The notes below the pieces were generated by a model. It did no database searches. It saw nothing but the letters and a program-made list of their open reading frames with translations, and was not told the DNA's origin. The translations under genes and the position numbers were made by a program. Shown here piece by piece: positions 52,878 through 61,265 of a stretch of 64,000 nucleotides of DNA. Source of the stretch: Rhynchopus euleeides (taxonomy: Eukaryota; Euglenozoa; Diplonemea; Diplonemida; Diplonemidae); assembly GCA_963210315.1 (NCBI GenBank), contig OY723292.1:620001-684000 (forward strand), given 5' to 3'. Positions within the stretch are counted from its first letter, which is position 1. Each line of letters opens with the position of its first letter.

Positions 52878-53534
52878 TTAAACTGCAGCAAGAACGAATT
52901 CACGATCACCCTTCAGGCTGTAGTCTGCGTACTGGAGTGAGGACCCATGTTGTTGAACTGCAGCAAAAACGATCTCACGATCACCCTTCAGGCTGTCGTC
53001 TGCGTACTGGAGTGAGTACCCATCATGTTGAACTGCAGCAAGAACGATCTCACGATCACCCTTCAGGCTGTCGTCTGCGTACTCGAGTGAGGATCCATGT
53101 TGTTGAACTGCAGCAAAAACGATCTCACGATCGCCCTTCACGGTGGTGTGCGCATGTTCGAACCAGTCTGGCGCTCCTTCCCCCTCATCCTCGTCCGGCA
53201 ACTCCCGAACGGCTTGAAGGACCTCATCGCGTGTCGTCACCCACAGCGGGACCTGCCACAGTTGCTTCTCCCCCTTGTGCACCGCATCGAGGTGACGGTC
53301 GGGACAGATGGTGACGTGAACCACGCATCCGGCTTCGACACCTGCATGGCTCAGAGGCTCGTCGTCACACACCGCTTTGCCCCCCACCGACAGATGCACG
53401 TCCTCTTCCTCCACACCATCAGGGTAGCGGAACGCCTCGCGTGCTTCGAGCTTCAGCCTGTCGGGCTTCTCGTCCATCCCGATGTCGACAGCGTGCGTCA
53501 CGCCTGTCGCCGCATCCGTCAGGAACACCTCCAT
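52878..53534 (-). CDS. Ubiquitin-like domain + DUF4116 repeats, copy C (218 aa)
   Basis: Start ATG 53534, shared TAA at 52878. Four repeats; one reads AAVQHDGYSLQYADD where copy A has AAVQQYGYSL, otherwise almost the same as copy A. The upstream UBL gene (copy D) ends at 53519, overlapping this start by 16 nt. Confidence 0.6.
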   Translation of the reverse strand: MEVFLTDAATGVTHAVDIGMDEKPDRLKLEAREAFRYPDGVEEEDVHLSVGGKAVCDDEPLSHAGVEAGCVVHVTICPDRHLDAVHKGEKQLWQVPLWVTTRDEVLQAVRELPDEDEGEGAPDWFEHAHTTVKGDREIVFAAVQQHGSSLEYADDSLKGDREIVLAAVQHDGYSLQYADDSLKGDREIVFAAVQQHGSSLQYADYSLKGDREFVLAAV

Positions 53535-54475
53535 AACCACGCCTGTGAAAACAGGCTGTCGTCTGCGTACTTGAGGACTGAGTACCCATATTGTTGAACT
53601 GCAGCAAGAACGATCTCACGATCACCCTTCAGGCTGTCGTCTGCGTACTGGAGTGAGAACCCATTTTGTTGAACTGCAGCAAGAACGATCTCACGATCAC
53701 CCTTCAGGCTGTCGTCTGCGTACTGGAGTGAGAACCCATTTTGTTGAACTGCAGCAAGAACGATCTCACGATCACCCTTCAGGCTGTCGTCTGCGTACTG
53801 GAGTGAGTACCCATGTTGTTGAACTGCAGCAAGAACGATCTCACGATCACCCTTCAGGCTGTCGTCTGCGTACTGGAGTGAGAACCCATTTTGTTGAACT
53901 GCAGCAAGAACGATCTCACGATCACCCTTCAGGCTGTCGTCTGCGTACTGGAGTGAGTACCCATGTTGTTGAACTGCAGCAAGAACGATCTCACGATCAC
54001 CCTTCAGGCTGTCGTCTGCGTACTGGAGTGAGAACCCATGTCGTTGAACTGTAGCAAGAACGATCTCACGATCGCCCTTCACGGTGGTGTGCGCATGTTC
54101 GAACCAGTCTGGCGCTCCTTCCCCCTCAACCTCGTCCGGCAACTCCCGAACGGCTTGAAGGACCTCATCGCGTGTCGTCACCCACAGCGGGACCTGCCAC
54201 AGTTGCTTCTCCCCCTTGTGCACCACATCGAGGTGACGGTCGGGACAGATGGTGACGTGAACCACGCATCCGGCTTCGACACCTGCATGGCTCAGAGGCT
54301 CGTCGTCACACACCGCTTTGCCCCCCACCGACAGATGCACGTCCTCTTCCTCCACACCATCAGGGTAGCGGAACGCCTCGCGTGCTTCGAGCTTCAGCCT
54401 GTCGGGCTTCTCGTCCATCCCGATGTCGACAGCGTGCGTCACGCCTGTCGCCGCATCCGTCAGGAACACCTCCAT
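53519..54475 (-). CDS. Ubiquitin-like domain + DUF4116 repeats, copy D (318 aa)
   Basis: Start ATG 54475. The ubiquitin-like domain is followed by seven full DUF4116 repeats and a final diverging unit ending SVLKYADDSLFSQAWLWRCS, TGA at 53519. Repeats alternate QQHGYSL and QQNGFSL, showing duplication in pairs (150-bp steps). Relative to copy A the linker differs at VVHKGEK and at DEVEGEGAPD. There is no TAA in this array. Confidence 0.65.
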   Translation of the reverse strand: MEVFLTDAATGVTHAVDIGMDEKPDRLKLEAREAFRYPDGVEEEDVHLSVGGKAVCDDEPLSHAGVEAGCVVHVTICPDRHLDVVHKGEKQLWQVPLWVTTRDEVLQAVRELPDEVEGEGAPDWFEHAHTTVKGDREIVLATVQRHGFSLQYADDSLKGDREIVLAAVQQHGYSLQYADDSLKGDREIVLAAVQQNGFSLQYADDSLKGDREIVLAAVQQHGYSLQYADDSLKGDREIVLAAVQQNGFSLQYADDSLKGDREIVLAAVQQNGFSLQYADDSLKGDREIVLAAVQQYGYSVLKYADDSLFSQAWLWRCS

Positions 54476-55266
54476 AACCACGCCTGTGAAAACAGGCTGT
54501 CGTCTGCGTACTTGAGGACTGAGTACCCATATTGTTGAACTGCAGCAAGAACGATCTCACGATCACCCTTCAGGCTGTCGTCTGCGTACTGGAGTGAGTA
54601 CCCATGTTGTTGAACTGCAGCAAGAACGATCTCACGATCACCCTTCAGGCTGTCGTCTGCGTACTGGAGTGAGAACCCATTTTGTTGAACTGCAGCAAGA
54701 ACGATCTCACGATCACCCTTCAGGCTGTCGTCTGCGTACTGGAGTGAGTACCCATGTTGTTGAACTGCAGCAAGAACGATCTCACGATCACCCTTCAGGC
54801 TGTCGTCTGCGTACTGGAGTGAGAACCCATGTCGTTGAACTGTAGCAAGAACGATCTCACGATCGCCCTTCACGGTGGTGTGCGCATGTTCGAACCAGTC
54901 TGGCGCTCCTTCCCCCTCAACCTCGTCCGGCAACTCCCGAACGGCTTGAAGGACCTCATCGCGTGTCGTCACCCACAGCGGGACCTGCCACAGTTGCTTC
55001 TCCCCCTTGTGCACCACATCGAGGTGACGGTCGGGACAGATGGTGACGTGAACCACGCATCCGGCTTCGACACCTGCATGGCTCAGAGGCTCGTCGTCAC
55101 ACACCGCTTTGCCCCCCACCGACAGATGCACGTCCTCTTCCTCCACACCATCAGGGTAGCGGAACGCCTCGCGTGCTTCGAGCTTCAGCCTGTCGGGCTT
55201 CTCGTCCATCCCGATGTCGACAGCGTGCGTCACGCCTGTTGCCGCATACGTCAGGAACACCTCCAT
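54460..55266 (-). CDS. Ubiquitin-like domain + DUF4116 repeats, copy E, first of the chain (268 aa)
   Basis: Start ATG 55266. Upstream sequence differs from all other copies: a branchpoint-like CTAAC and pyrimidine tract lead to TTTTCACAG at 55275-55283, a good 3' splice site. This copy may therefore keep the original gene start, with either a 5' UTR intron or an unidentified upstream exon. The ubiquitin-like domain is followed by five repeats and the …SQAWLWRCS tail (TGA 54460). One coding difference is MEVFLTYAATG against TDAATG elsewhere. Confidence 0.65.
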   Translation of the reverse strand: MEVFLTYAATGVTHAVDIGMDEKPDRLKLEAREAFRYPDGVEEEDVHLSVGGKAVCDDEPLSHAGVEAGCVVHVTICPDRHLDVVHKGEKQLWQVPLWVTTRDEVLQAVRELPDEVEGEGAPDWFEHAHTTVKGDREIVLATVQRHGFSLQYADDSLKGDREIVLAAVQQHGYSLQYADDSLKGDREIVLAAVQQNGFSLQYADDSLKGDREIVLAAVQQHGYSLQYADDSLKGDREIVLAAVQQYGYSVLKYADDSLFSQAWLWRCS

Positions 55267-55285
55267 AACCACGCCTGTGAAAAGT

Positions 55286-56050
55286 TAGCAGCGCCCTGCA
55301 GGGTGGTGTGGCTCTGTGTGTGTGTTGCAATCAATCAGGAGGCATGTGCCCGCTCAGCCTGGTGCATGGTCATAAAGACGATTCTCATCAGGTGCGCGTG
55401 TGTGTCTCGGGTCCACAGACGGTACCACGGTGAGTCAGTGGGAATCACAAGGGTGTCAAGGGTGGTGGAGGGTGGGGACGTCGGCTCTTCGTAACCTACA
55501 TCACACCAGGGCACTGCGGGTTAGAAAAGAGGATAGGGAAGGGCAAGTGGCCACACGGGTCAAGCCTTATTGGGGTGCTTTGTTCGTACAGGGCCACTGC
55601 CTGGTGGGGAGGCGCACCGAGTCAGCTCTGGTGCTACCTGCCACCGACACACGTCAGACACTGCTGGCATCAGATGGGCAGGCACACCGAGCTTCTGTGC
55701 TGCACGGCTTCACAGCCACCCCGCGTATGCGAAGGGGATGTTGACACAGAGGGAACCGAGGAGGACGCTCGCAGACCCAACGATGGAGCCCGTTCAACAG
55801 GTGGAAGCGTCCCATGCAACTCTCACAGTACAGAGGCCAGAAAGGACCCCGTAGTATTGAGCGCGGAACCTCTGAAGGGGTGCAAGAGGGGGAGGGTGTG
55901 CACGGGGGAATTTCTCGTCCTGCGGAAAGCATGCACGGGGGGAAGGGGGGGAAGCCCGAGGCCAGGGGGATGTGGGGTTGGAGGCGGAGAGCACACAAAG
56001 AGAGGCCAGTTGCGTGTGCCATCACACCCGCCTTCCCCCCCCCCCCCCTA
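55286..56050. other. No gene recognised; presumed upstream intron or promoter of UBL copy E
   Basis: By position this would hold a first exon or the promoter of the minus-strand gene. I cannot identify either. Plus-strand frames here (up to 158 residues) have no domain. A C run at 56034-56048 abuts the left end of the DNA transposon. Confidence 0.35.
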
Positions 56051-56053
56051 GGG

Positions 56054-58706
56054 GGGGTCAAATGCCACCCTTTTACGTGGACAAACACGATTTTTCAAAA
56101 AACCGGCGCAGAGGCCCCAAAGCCCCCGTAAACCCTCCAAACCCCCCCAGATCGGTCCGGAAACCCATCGAACCCCACTTTTCCACCATTCCGGGCACCT
56201 CAGGTGCCCGAATTGGGGTACCTAATTTTCGTGCCACCGTTTGGTACCACACAGTGTCACTGAGGGGGGGTTAGGAAAGGATACGCACCACAGACACCCA
56301 CAATCATCTGCAGAGTGCTGTGAATACCGCACAAACACAAGAATGGGCCGCACGGTTGCTCGGAGTGCGAACGCCATCGCCGCGGCGAGGAAGTTCGTCG
56401 GCCAGCTGCCCGTGGAGCTGTGTGGGGCACGGTGGTGCGATTTGAACGCGCAGCGGGCGCGCATACTCAGGCGCACGCGCGGGGCCCCCACGAAGGAGGC
56501 CTTTTTAAAGGCCCTTTCGCGGATCGGTGCGCGGAAGACGCGGGTGCAGTGCGAAGGGAAACGAGAGTTCCGGTGGTGTGTGAACTGCGATCACACAGTT
56601 CGCCCGATGGCAAAGGGCGCGAGCGCGGGTGAGGGGCCAGTGGAGAATACAACCGATGAAGACAGCGACAGCGACAGCGACTGTGACAGTGGCAGTGTCA
56701 ATCAAAGCGACAGCGACAGCGACCCCGAGGACGCTACGACTCCGAAAACCTCGAGTCCGGGAGTGTACTCCGCAAGCGCGTATAGACGATTACACGCCAA
56801 ATATAAGCGCTTGCGACAGCGGTGTCTTGCGACACCGACCTCCCTCTACAACAAGGAGGGGGGCTACAGCGCCGGTGTGGCAACGGCGCTGACAGTGCTG
56901 CGAGGGTGGGGGATCGGCGCGAAGAGCTGTGGCGAGGCTCTGAGCGACATCCTGGAGTGCATCCTTGGCACTCGTGGGAAGGGGCGCAACATCAGTGCGG
57001 CGACAGTCAAACGCACTGATGCGTGGGCAGGTCCAATGAGTACTGATCGGTTCCTGACGAAGCTTCGTGAAAAAGGAGGGCAGGTGCAGACGTGCATGGA
57101 CACCTCGTCGGGTGCGCGCTCGCAGCAAGGGGTGAAGTACTCGCAGGTCTCGTTCTCTGCTGCAAGCCCTGAGACCGGCAGGGTGCTCCAAGTCGTGGCC
57201 GACAGCTCCGTCGGGGAGGGAAGCCGTGCCATCGACAAGGTGCCCCAGATCCAGCGTGTTCTGCTGGCGGCGACGGAGGCCGGCTTTCAAAAACCATCAC
57301 TGTGTCTGACTGATCACGAATCAACGGCCAAAGCTGCCTGTGTCCTTGGAGGGTTGATACCTTCGGGGTGCTCGTCGCACAAGTGGAAGCACACCATTGA
57401 ATCGGTTAATATCAACACCACCACCCAAGCTGCGATCGAGACGCTTCACACCGCTTGCTGTCCTAAAAGCACGAACGCCACCACATCGACGGGAATCAAG
57501 ATGGTATCAACACTCTTCGCAACAAAAGGAGGCATTCCAAAGGGGTTTACGTTGGGAAGGCAGGTGGGAAACAAATATGGGTGGCTATGCCGTTCCTGCG
57601 CGGCAGTGCTCCACAACCGGGATGTATTGACCAAGGCTGTTGAGCGACGCGAGCTGTACATTCCGGGAAGCAACGCACTCAGTGTGCTGTTGTGTGACGA
57701 CATTGTGCCAGAGTTGGTGGTTGCTGCGGTCTGCTTTGCCTGGTACAAGAGTACGTATGTACTGCTGAAAGGGTGCAAATTGCGTGGCGAGATGAATGTC
57801 ACGGAAGCCCGCAAACTCTACCCGACCCTCCGAGGGTGGCTCGTGACTCTTTCGCGTGTGAAAAGCAAGTTTCCACAGTGGATATTTGAGACGGCAGGGC
57901 GCAACCCCCTTGGCATGCAGCAAGCCCAGGAGCACTTCGACTCTACATGCGCAAGCCGCCTTCGGGGATCAGTGGCACGCATGATCGAGACTTTTGATCG
58001 CTTTGTGGCTCATGACACGGATCTCCCGCCAGAGGCTGCCAAAGACCTTCCACACTCGAACGACTTCATTGAGGGAGCGCATGGTACAGTCGGCTTGCTG
58101 AGTGAGGATCTTCCCGGCTGCAACCCAGAGAGGATTGCGAGCATTGCGCAGCGAAAACACAACCGCAGGGCACTCTTTGAGATTGGGGTCCCGCTTGTGC
58201 CGAGCGAAGAGACGTACTCATCCTACAAGGAGAGGAAATTGAACTCAGATGAGGACGTTCACTTGAGGATACATCGCACCACAATGAAGCAGCAGCTGCG
58301 GACTGAGTACACCAAGCTCTCTGTGGCTGAACTGCGGGACAAAGCAGCTGAGCACGACCTGCCTGTGCGACAGGGAGGGAAGTACATAATCAAACCAAAG
58401 CTCATCGAAGACCTGATCGATGCCACCTACATGGCGCCTGATGACGAGTTCTAGCCCGTAAGAAATGTGGTATTAGTGCGTACCCTTTCCTAACCCCCCC
58501 CTCAGTGACACTGTGTGGTACCAAACGGTGGCACGAAAATTAGGTACCCCAATTCGGGCACCTGAGGTGCCCGGAATGGTGGAAAAGTGGGGTTCGATGG
58601 GTTTCCGGACCGATCTGGGGGGGTTTGGAGGGTTTACGGGGGCTTTGGGGCCTCTGCGCCAGTTTTTTGAAAAATCGTGTTTGTCACCCCCATTTGATAC
58701 CCCCTA
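56054..58706 (+). mobile_element. Autonomous DNA transposon with about 210-bp terminal inverted repeats
   Basis: The inverted repeats cover 56081-56288 and 58475-58684 and are nearly identical (both include TTGGTACCACACAGTGTCAC and GGCACCTCAGGTGCCCG). Outside them, each end has a different 20-25 bp tip: TCAAATGCCACCCTTTTACG on the left, TCAAATGGGGGTGACAAAC (reverse) on the right. The internal region codes one transposase. The insertion sits within C runs (CCCCCCTA), so a target duplication cannot be read safely. The derivative at 36131-37270 has the same two distinct tips. Confidence 0.85.
56343..58454 (+). CDS. DDE-type transposase of unassigned superfamily with C-terminal SAP-like domain (703 aa)
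   Basis: The ATG at 56343 is chosen because the longer frame (from 56241) begins inside the inverted repeat. The N terminus is basic with Cys/His (CEGKREFRWCVNCDH, about 78-92), a possible zinc-binding DNA-binding part, followed by an acidic Asp/Ser run (about 108-140). Candidate catalytic residues: Asp in TCMDTSSGAR (about 252), Asp in LCLTDHEST (about 324) with a C-x3-W-K-H segment shortly after, and Glu in NDFIEGAHGTVG (about 576). Residues about 656-695 (LSVAELRDKAAEHDLPVRQG…KPKLIEDLIDA) match the SAP helix-extended-helix pattern, a DNA-binding module. I cannot place it in a named superfamily. The frame is intact and lies alone inside the inverted repeats. Confidence 0.75.
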   Translation: MGRTVARSANAIAAARKFVGQLPVELCGARWCDLNAQRARILRRTRGAPTKEAFLKALSRIGARKTRVQCEGKREFRWCVNCDHTVRPMAKGASAGEGPVENTTDEDSDSDSDCDSGSVNQSDSDSDPEDATTPKTSSPGVYSASAYRRLHAKYKRLRQRCLATPTSLYNKEGGYSAGVATALTVLRGWGIGAKSCGEALSDILECILGTRGKGRNISAATVKRTDAWAGPMSTDRFLTKLREKGGQVQTCMDTSSGARSQQGVKYSQVSFSAASPETGRVLQVVADSSVGEGSRAIDKVPQIQRVLLAATEAGFQKPSLCLTDHESTAKAACVLGGLIPSGCSSHKWKHTIESVNINTTTQAAIETLHTACCPKSTNATTSTGIKMVSTLFATKGGIPKGFTLGRQVGNKYGWLCRSCAAVLHNRDVLTKAVERRELYIPGSNALSVLLCDDIVPELVVAAVCFAWYKSTYVLLKGCKLRGEMNVTEARKLYPTLRGWLVTLSRVKSKFPQWIFETAGRNPLGMQQAQEHFDSTCASRLRGSVARMIETFDRFVAHDTDLPPEAAKDLPHSNDFIEGAHGTVGLLSEDLPGCNPERIASIAQRKHNRRALFEIGVPLVPSEETYSSYKERKLNSDEDVHLRIHRTTMKQQLRTEYTKLSVAELRDKAAEHDLPVRQGGKYIIKPKLIEDLIDATYMAPDDEF

Positions 58707-58709
58707 CCC

Positions 58710-59105
58710 CCCCCCCTCCCTTCCCCTCACCTCCTACCCCACGTGAATATTCTGTCTTCCAACAAAAGCGCTTCGTCATGTGGAAATGCAACGAGGGGTG
58801 AAGCCCCCCACCCCCTGCCTGAAACCGCACACCCCATCCGACCAGCCCCCTTCGGTGCATTTGATGACGAAGAGTAGCCCACTGCCGAACATGCTGCTGC
58901 ACCACAGGCGTTAACCAGAAACACGGTGTTGCACAAGGATGGGAAGGGTAGGATTATCCGAGCCACGCACACACTTGTCAAACTGTGCTGCTGAGAAACC
59001 TCAGCTGCTGTGTATGAAGGGTTGTAATGCTCTACGAGGCGGCAAAACAAGGCGGTTAGGCGAAAACACTCAGAACCCATCCCACATCCCTGGCGCACCG
59101 GGGCG
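58710..59105. other. No gene recognised
   Basis: Short overlapping frames on both strands without motifs, between the DNA transposon and the next minus-strand ORF. Confidence 0.4.
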
Positions 59106-59109
59106 GCCC

Positions 59110-59727
59110 TCAGCACGGAAACAGCCGCTCACTCGGAATAAAGCTGCGTCGCCAAGGCCGGCGGGGGCGGAGAGGGTGGAGGTGGCAGAGGCCCGTGGGG
59201 GACGGGTGGCGGTAGGCACGCTTGCACTGGCTGCGCACCGGGGGCCATGGGGGCCTGGTAACGCTGCTGGAACTGCTCACGATGCGGAGGGCGCCGCTGC
59301 TGGGAGTGATGATGTTGGTGGTGGTGATCCTGGCGCCATTCGTGCTGCGGCTGCCACTGATGGCGATGGCGCGGGTGCTGATGCTGATACTGCTGGTGCT
59401 GGCAGTCATTCTGCCGCTTCCTCCCCCTCCCGTTCCCGCTGGCGGCACCGCAGCTTCTCCTCTCGTGTTGGCATCGCCCAGACGCTCGAGGCACCACTTC
59501 CCGAGGGACCGAGGGTGAAGATTCCCCTCATCGTCCTGCGCCTCCATCAGGAGCTCGTGCAGCACGACCTCCAAACCGTCGTAGATAATCTGCCAGCTGC
59601 TCGGGATGACACTGCTCACGACGTTCCACTTCGGCTGCACAGGGCTTGCAACCCAAAGGCTCGCCAGGCGCTGTGCGGGGGAGGGGGTGGCATGATGGGC
59701 AGGCTTTGAGGAGTCAAACCCGTGCAC
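59110..59727 (-). CDS. Hypothetical ORF with helical N-terminal half and low-complexity tail
   Basis: The 205-residue minus frame has a plausible helical segment (SSWQIIYDGLEVVLHELLME, then HPRSLGKWCLERLGDA). The downstream half is Ser/Thr-rich in this frame and Gln/His-rich in the neighbouring frame (59129-59497), because of a trinucleotide-like low-complexity stretch. A frameshift or an intron in the middle is possible. It ends within 20 bp of the segmental duplication copy 2. No family is recognised. Confidence 0.3.
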   Translation of the reverse strand: MHGFDSSKPAHHATPSPAQRLASLWVASPVQPKWNVVSSVIPSSWQIIYDGLEVVLHELLMEAQDDEGNLHPRSLGKWCLERLGDANTRGEAAVPPAGTGGGGSGRMTASTSSISISTRAIAISGSRSTNGARITTTNIITPSSGALRIVSSSSSVTRPPWPPVRSQCKRAYRHPSPTGLCHLHPLRPRRPWRRSFIPSERLFPC

Positions 59728-61265
59728 GGTGCCTGCCTACGACACAACCCATTCGCTATCACCCATCCTCGTCCTTGAGATCGTCGATGAACTCGTTGCG
59801 CGCCCACGCGGGGTTGTGCCCCGACATTTTCCCTGGCTGATATTCGTGCCCCCTCCCCCCCAAGTGTCTTTCTTCTTTGGTGTTGATAGTGGGATAGAAG
59901 TGACAATGATGGATGTTCTTTGTGCTAGGAGCCCCTCGAAGTCAAAGTACCCGGTGGCGCGCAGTGCCAGGAGGAACGCAAAGGTGCTTGCCTGCAAGTT
60001 GCATTGGAAGCCCCGTTGCTCGGCATGCCAAAAGCGACGCCTCCCGGAGGAGGTGTGCTGTCGCAACCACCACAAAGAGGGGGACGGGATCCCGGTCACG
60101 ATGGGCTTCTGCAAACGCCACAGCATGGACCGATGTGATGACTGCTAGCGATGGCAAATCACCTACACATTGCTGCCACACACACCACGCTGGCTGTGCT
60201 GCACGCCCTCCTGCCCGGAGTGGCACTGAGTTGGCCCCACACTCTAACCCAAGTGGGGCCTCACGCACAAAACGTGGTCACCACACACAAACACACAACA
60301 CCCGACCATCAATCGTTCCCACCCAAATACTTCACAGTGCACAAGCAAGCTTGTTGGGCGAAACGCCGGACGGCAAAAAATAAACGTAGCAACCGTGGGG
60401 TGTATCTGATTGTTCAATCCATTCCACCACCACCCGCCTCCAACTCTTTCAACGTTTCTCCGGGAGAATAATCGCGATACCAGGCTCTCCCTCCCTCCCT
60501 CCCTCCCTCCCTCTCGTGTGCTGAAGTGTGATATCCCCGTATCGAAGACACCCGCACCCCAAGGGGGTCGTCTACATAACTATGCGGGGACGTGGCCCGG
60601 TAGGCTCCCCTTGCTTGAGGGAGGAGCTGCTCTGGTGGGGTGACACAGGAGGAGGGGTGGAGGGACGCCCGCAAGCCTGAGGGCGTGCAGGTGACCACAC
60701 AGGGGCAGAGGAAGAGGCGCCTGAGCGGGGCCTTGGGGGGTAGACTGCGTCAACGGACACGCCGTTGGGAGGGGAGGTCGTAGCAGAGGGTGCGGCCTGG
60801 TCAGCGGCGCCCAGGTCAGCGTCAGGGATGGGGATCACGGAATCGACCCTCGGCCTCTGGGCAGGCAGTACCGGGGTAGAACCGGCATGCGCCTCGAAGG
60901 CGGCGCGCTTCAGCTGCGCCGCCTTCGCGCGGTTACTTCCACAATGTTCCCATGCTGCGTCAGTTGAGTGCGGTGAGTTGAGGGCGTACAGCTGTTGTGG
61001 GGCAACCTCTCTCCGAGCTTGAAAAATCTTTGCATGCGACTCCGGAAATGAGCGATTGCCAGCATCTCTTCTCCGTTGAATCGCTGCCTCCTGAACGCAA
61101 AAGGGACAGGCCTCATGAGGGTGAGGCATGCTGAAACGCCGAGTGTTGACTCCTGTTGCCCAACCAACAGCACTGCAGAATCGTGCAACCGGGCAGCTCT
61201 CAGCGGCAGAGGGCAACACGCCCCCTGATGCAGCCCTCAACGCAACACGATGCGTGGGCACACCA
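59711..61265. repeat. Segmental duplication, copy 2 (partner 31758-33945)
   Basis: It is colinear with copy 1 but lacks the block 32996-33608 (replaced by about 12 bp at 60920) and about 75 bp near 59965. It has an extra AACTCTTTCAACG segment near 60441 that replaces part of copy 1's Pro-rich text. Its right edge runs straight into the natural 3' end of the DUF4116 gene at 61266, as in copy 1. Confidence 0.85.
59906..60148 (+). pseudogene. Cys/His-rich frame, broken copy
   Basis: This matches 31947-32498: the first Cys/His unit is complete (CKLHWKPRCSACQ…CCRNHH) and the second starts (CKRHSMDRCDDC). A 2-bp deletion at about 60147 relative to copy 1 then gives an early TAG before CCxxHH. The remaining Cys/His part can be followed in another frame (THCCHTHHAGCAARP). 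Confidence 0.5.

Larger units (their letters stand above)
49790..55285 (-). repeat. Tandem array of 75-bp DUF4116 units in higher-order units of about 0.9-1.9 kb
   Basis: The 75-bp unit (25 codons on minus) recurs dozens of times. Higher-order units are: array + spacer with exon 1 and intron + array (1865 bp from 50938 to 52803), and array + UBL segment (about 800-940 bp for the copies starting at 55266, 54475 and 53534). Units differ by few bases, pointing to recent unequal exchange or gene conversion. Relatives are at 33946-34350, 40320-41660 and 61266-64000. Confidence 0.9.

Noticed and set aside
40385-55000. Plus-strand frames reading HVVELQQERSHDHPSGCRLRTG repeatedly
   Set aside because: They are antisense shadows of the DUF4116 repeats: the 75-bp period keeps several frames open. 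The minus frame matches a known domain and carries the ubiquitin-like part.
59222-59518. Hydrophobic plus-strand ORF resembling a membrane protein
   Set aside because: The Leu/Val/Met run is the complement of a CAT/CAG/CAC-type low-complexity stretch that reads Gln/His on the other strand; there is no family match.
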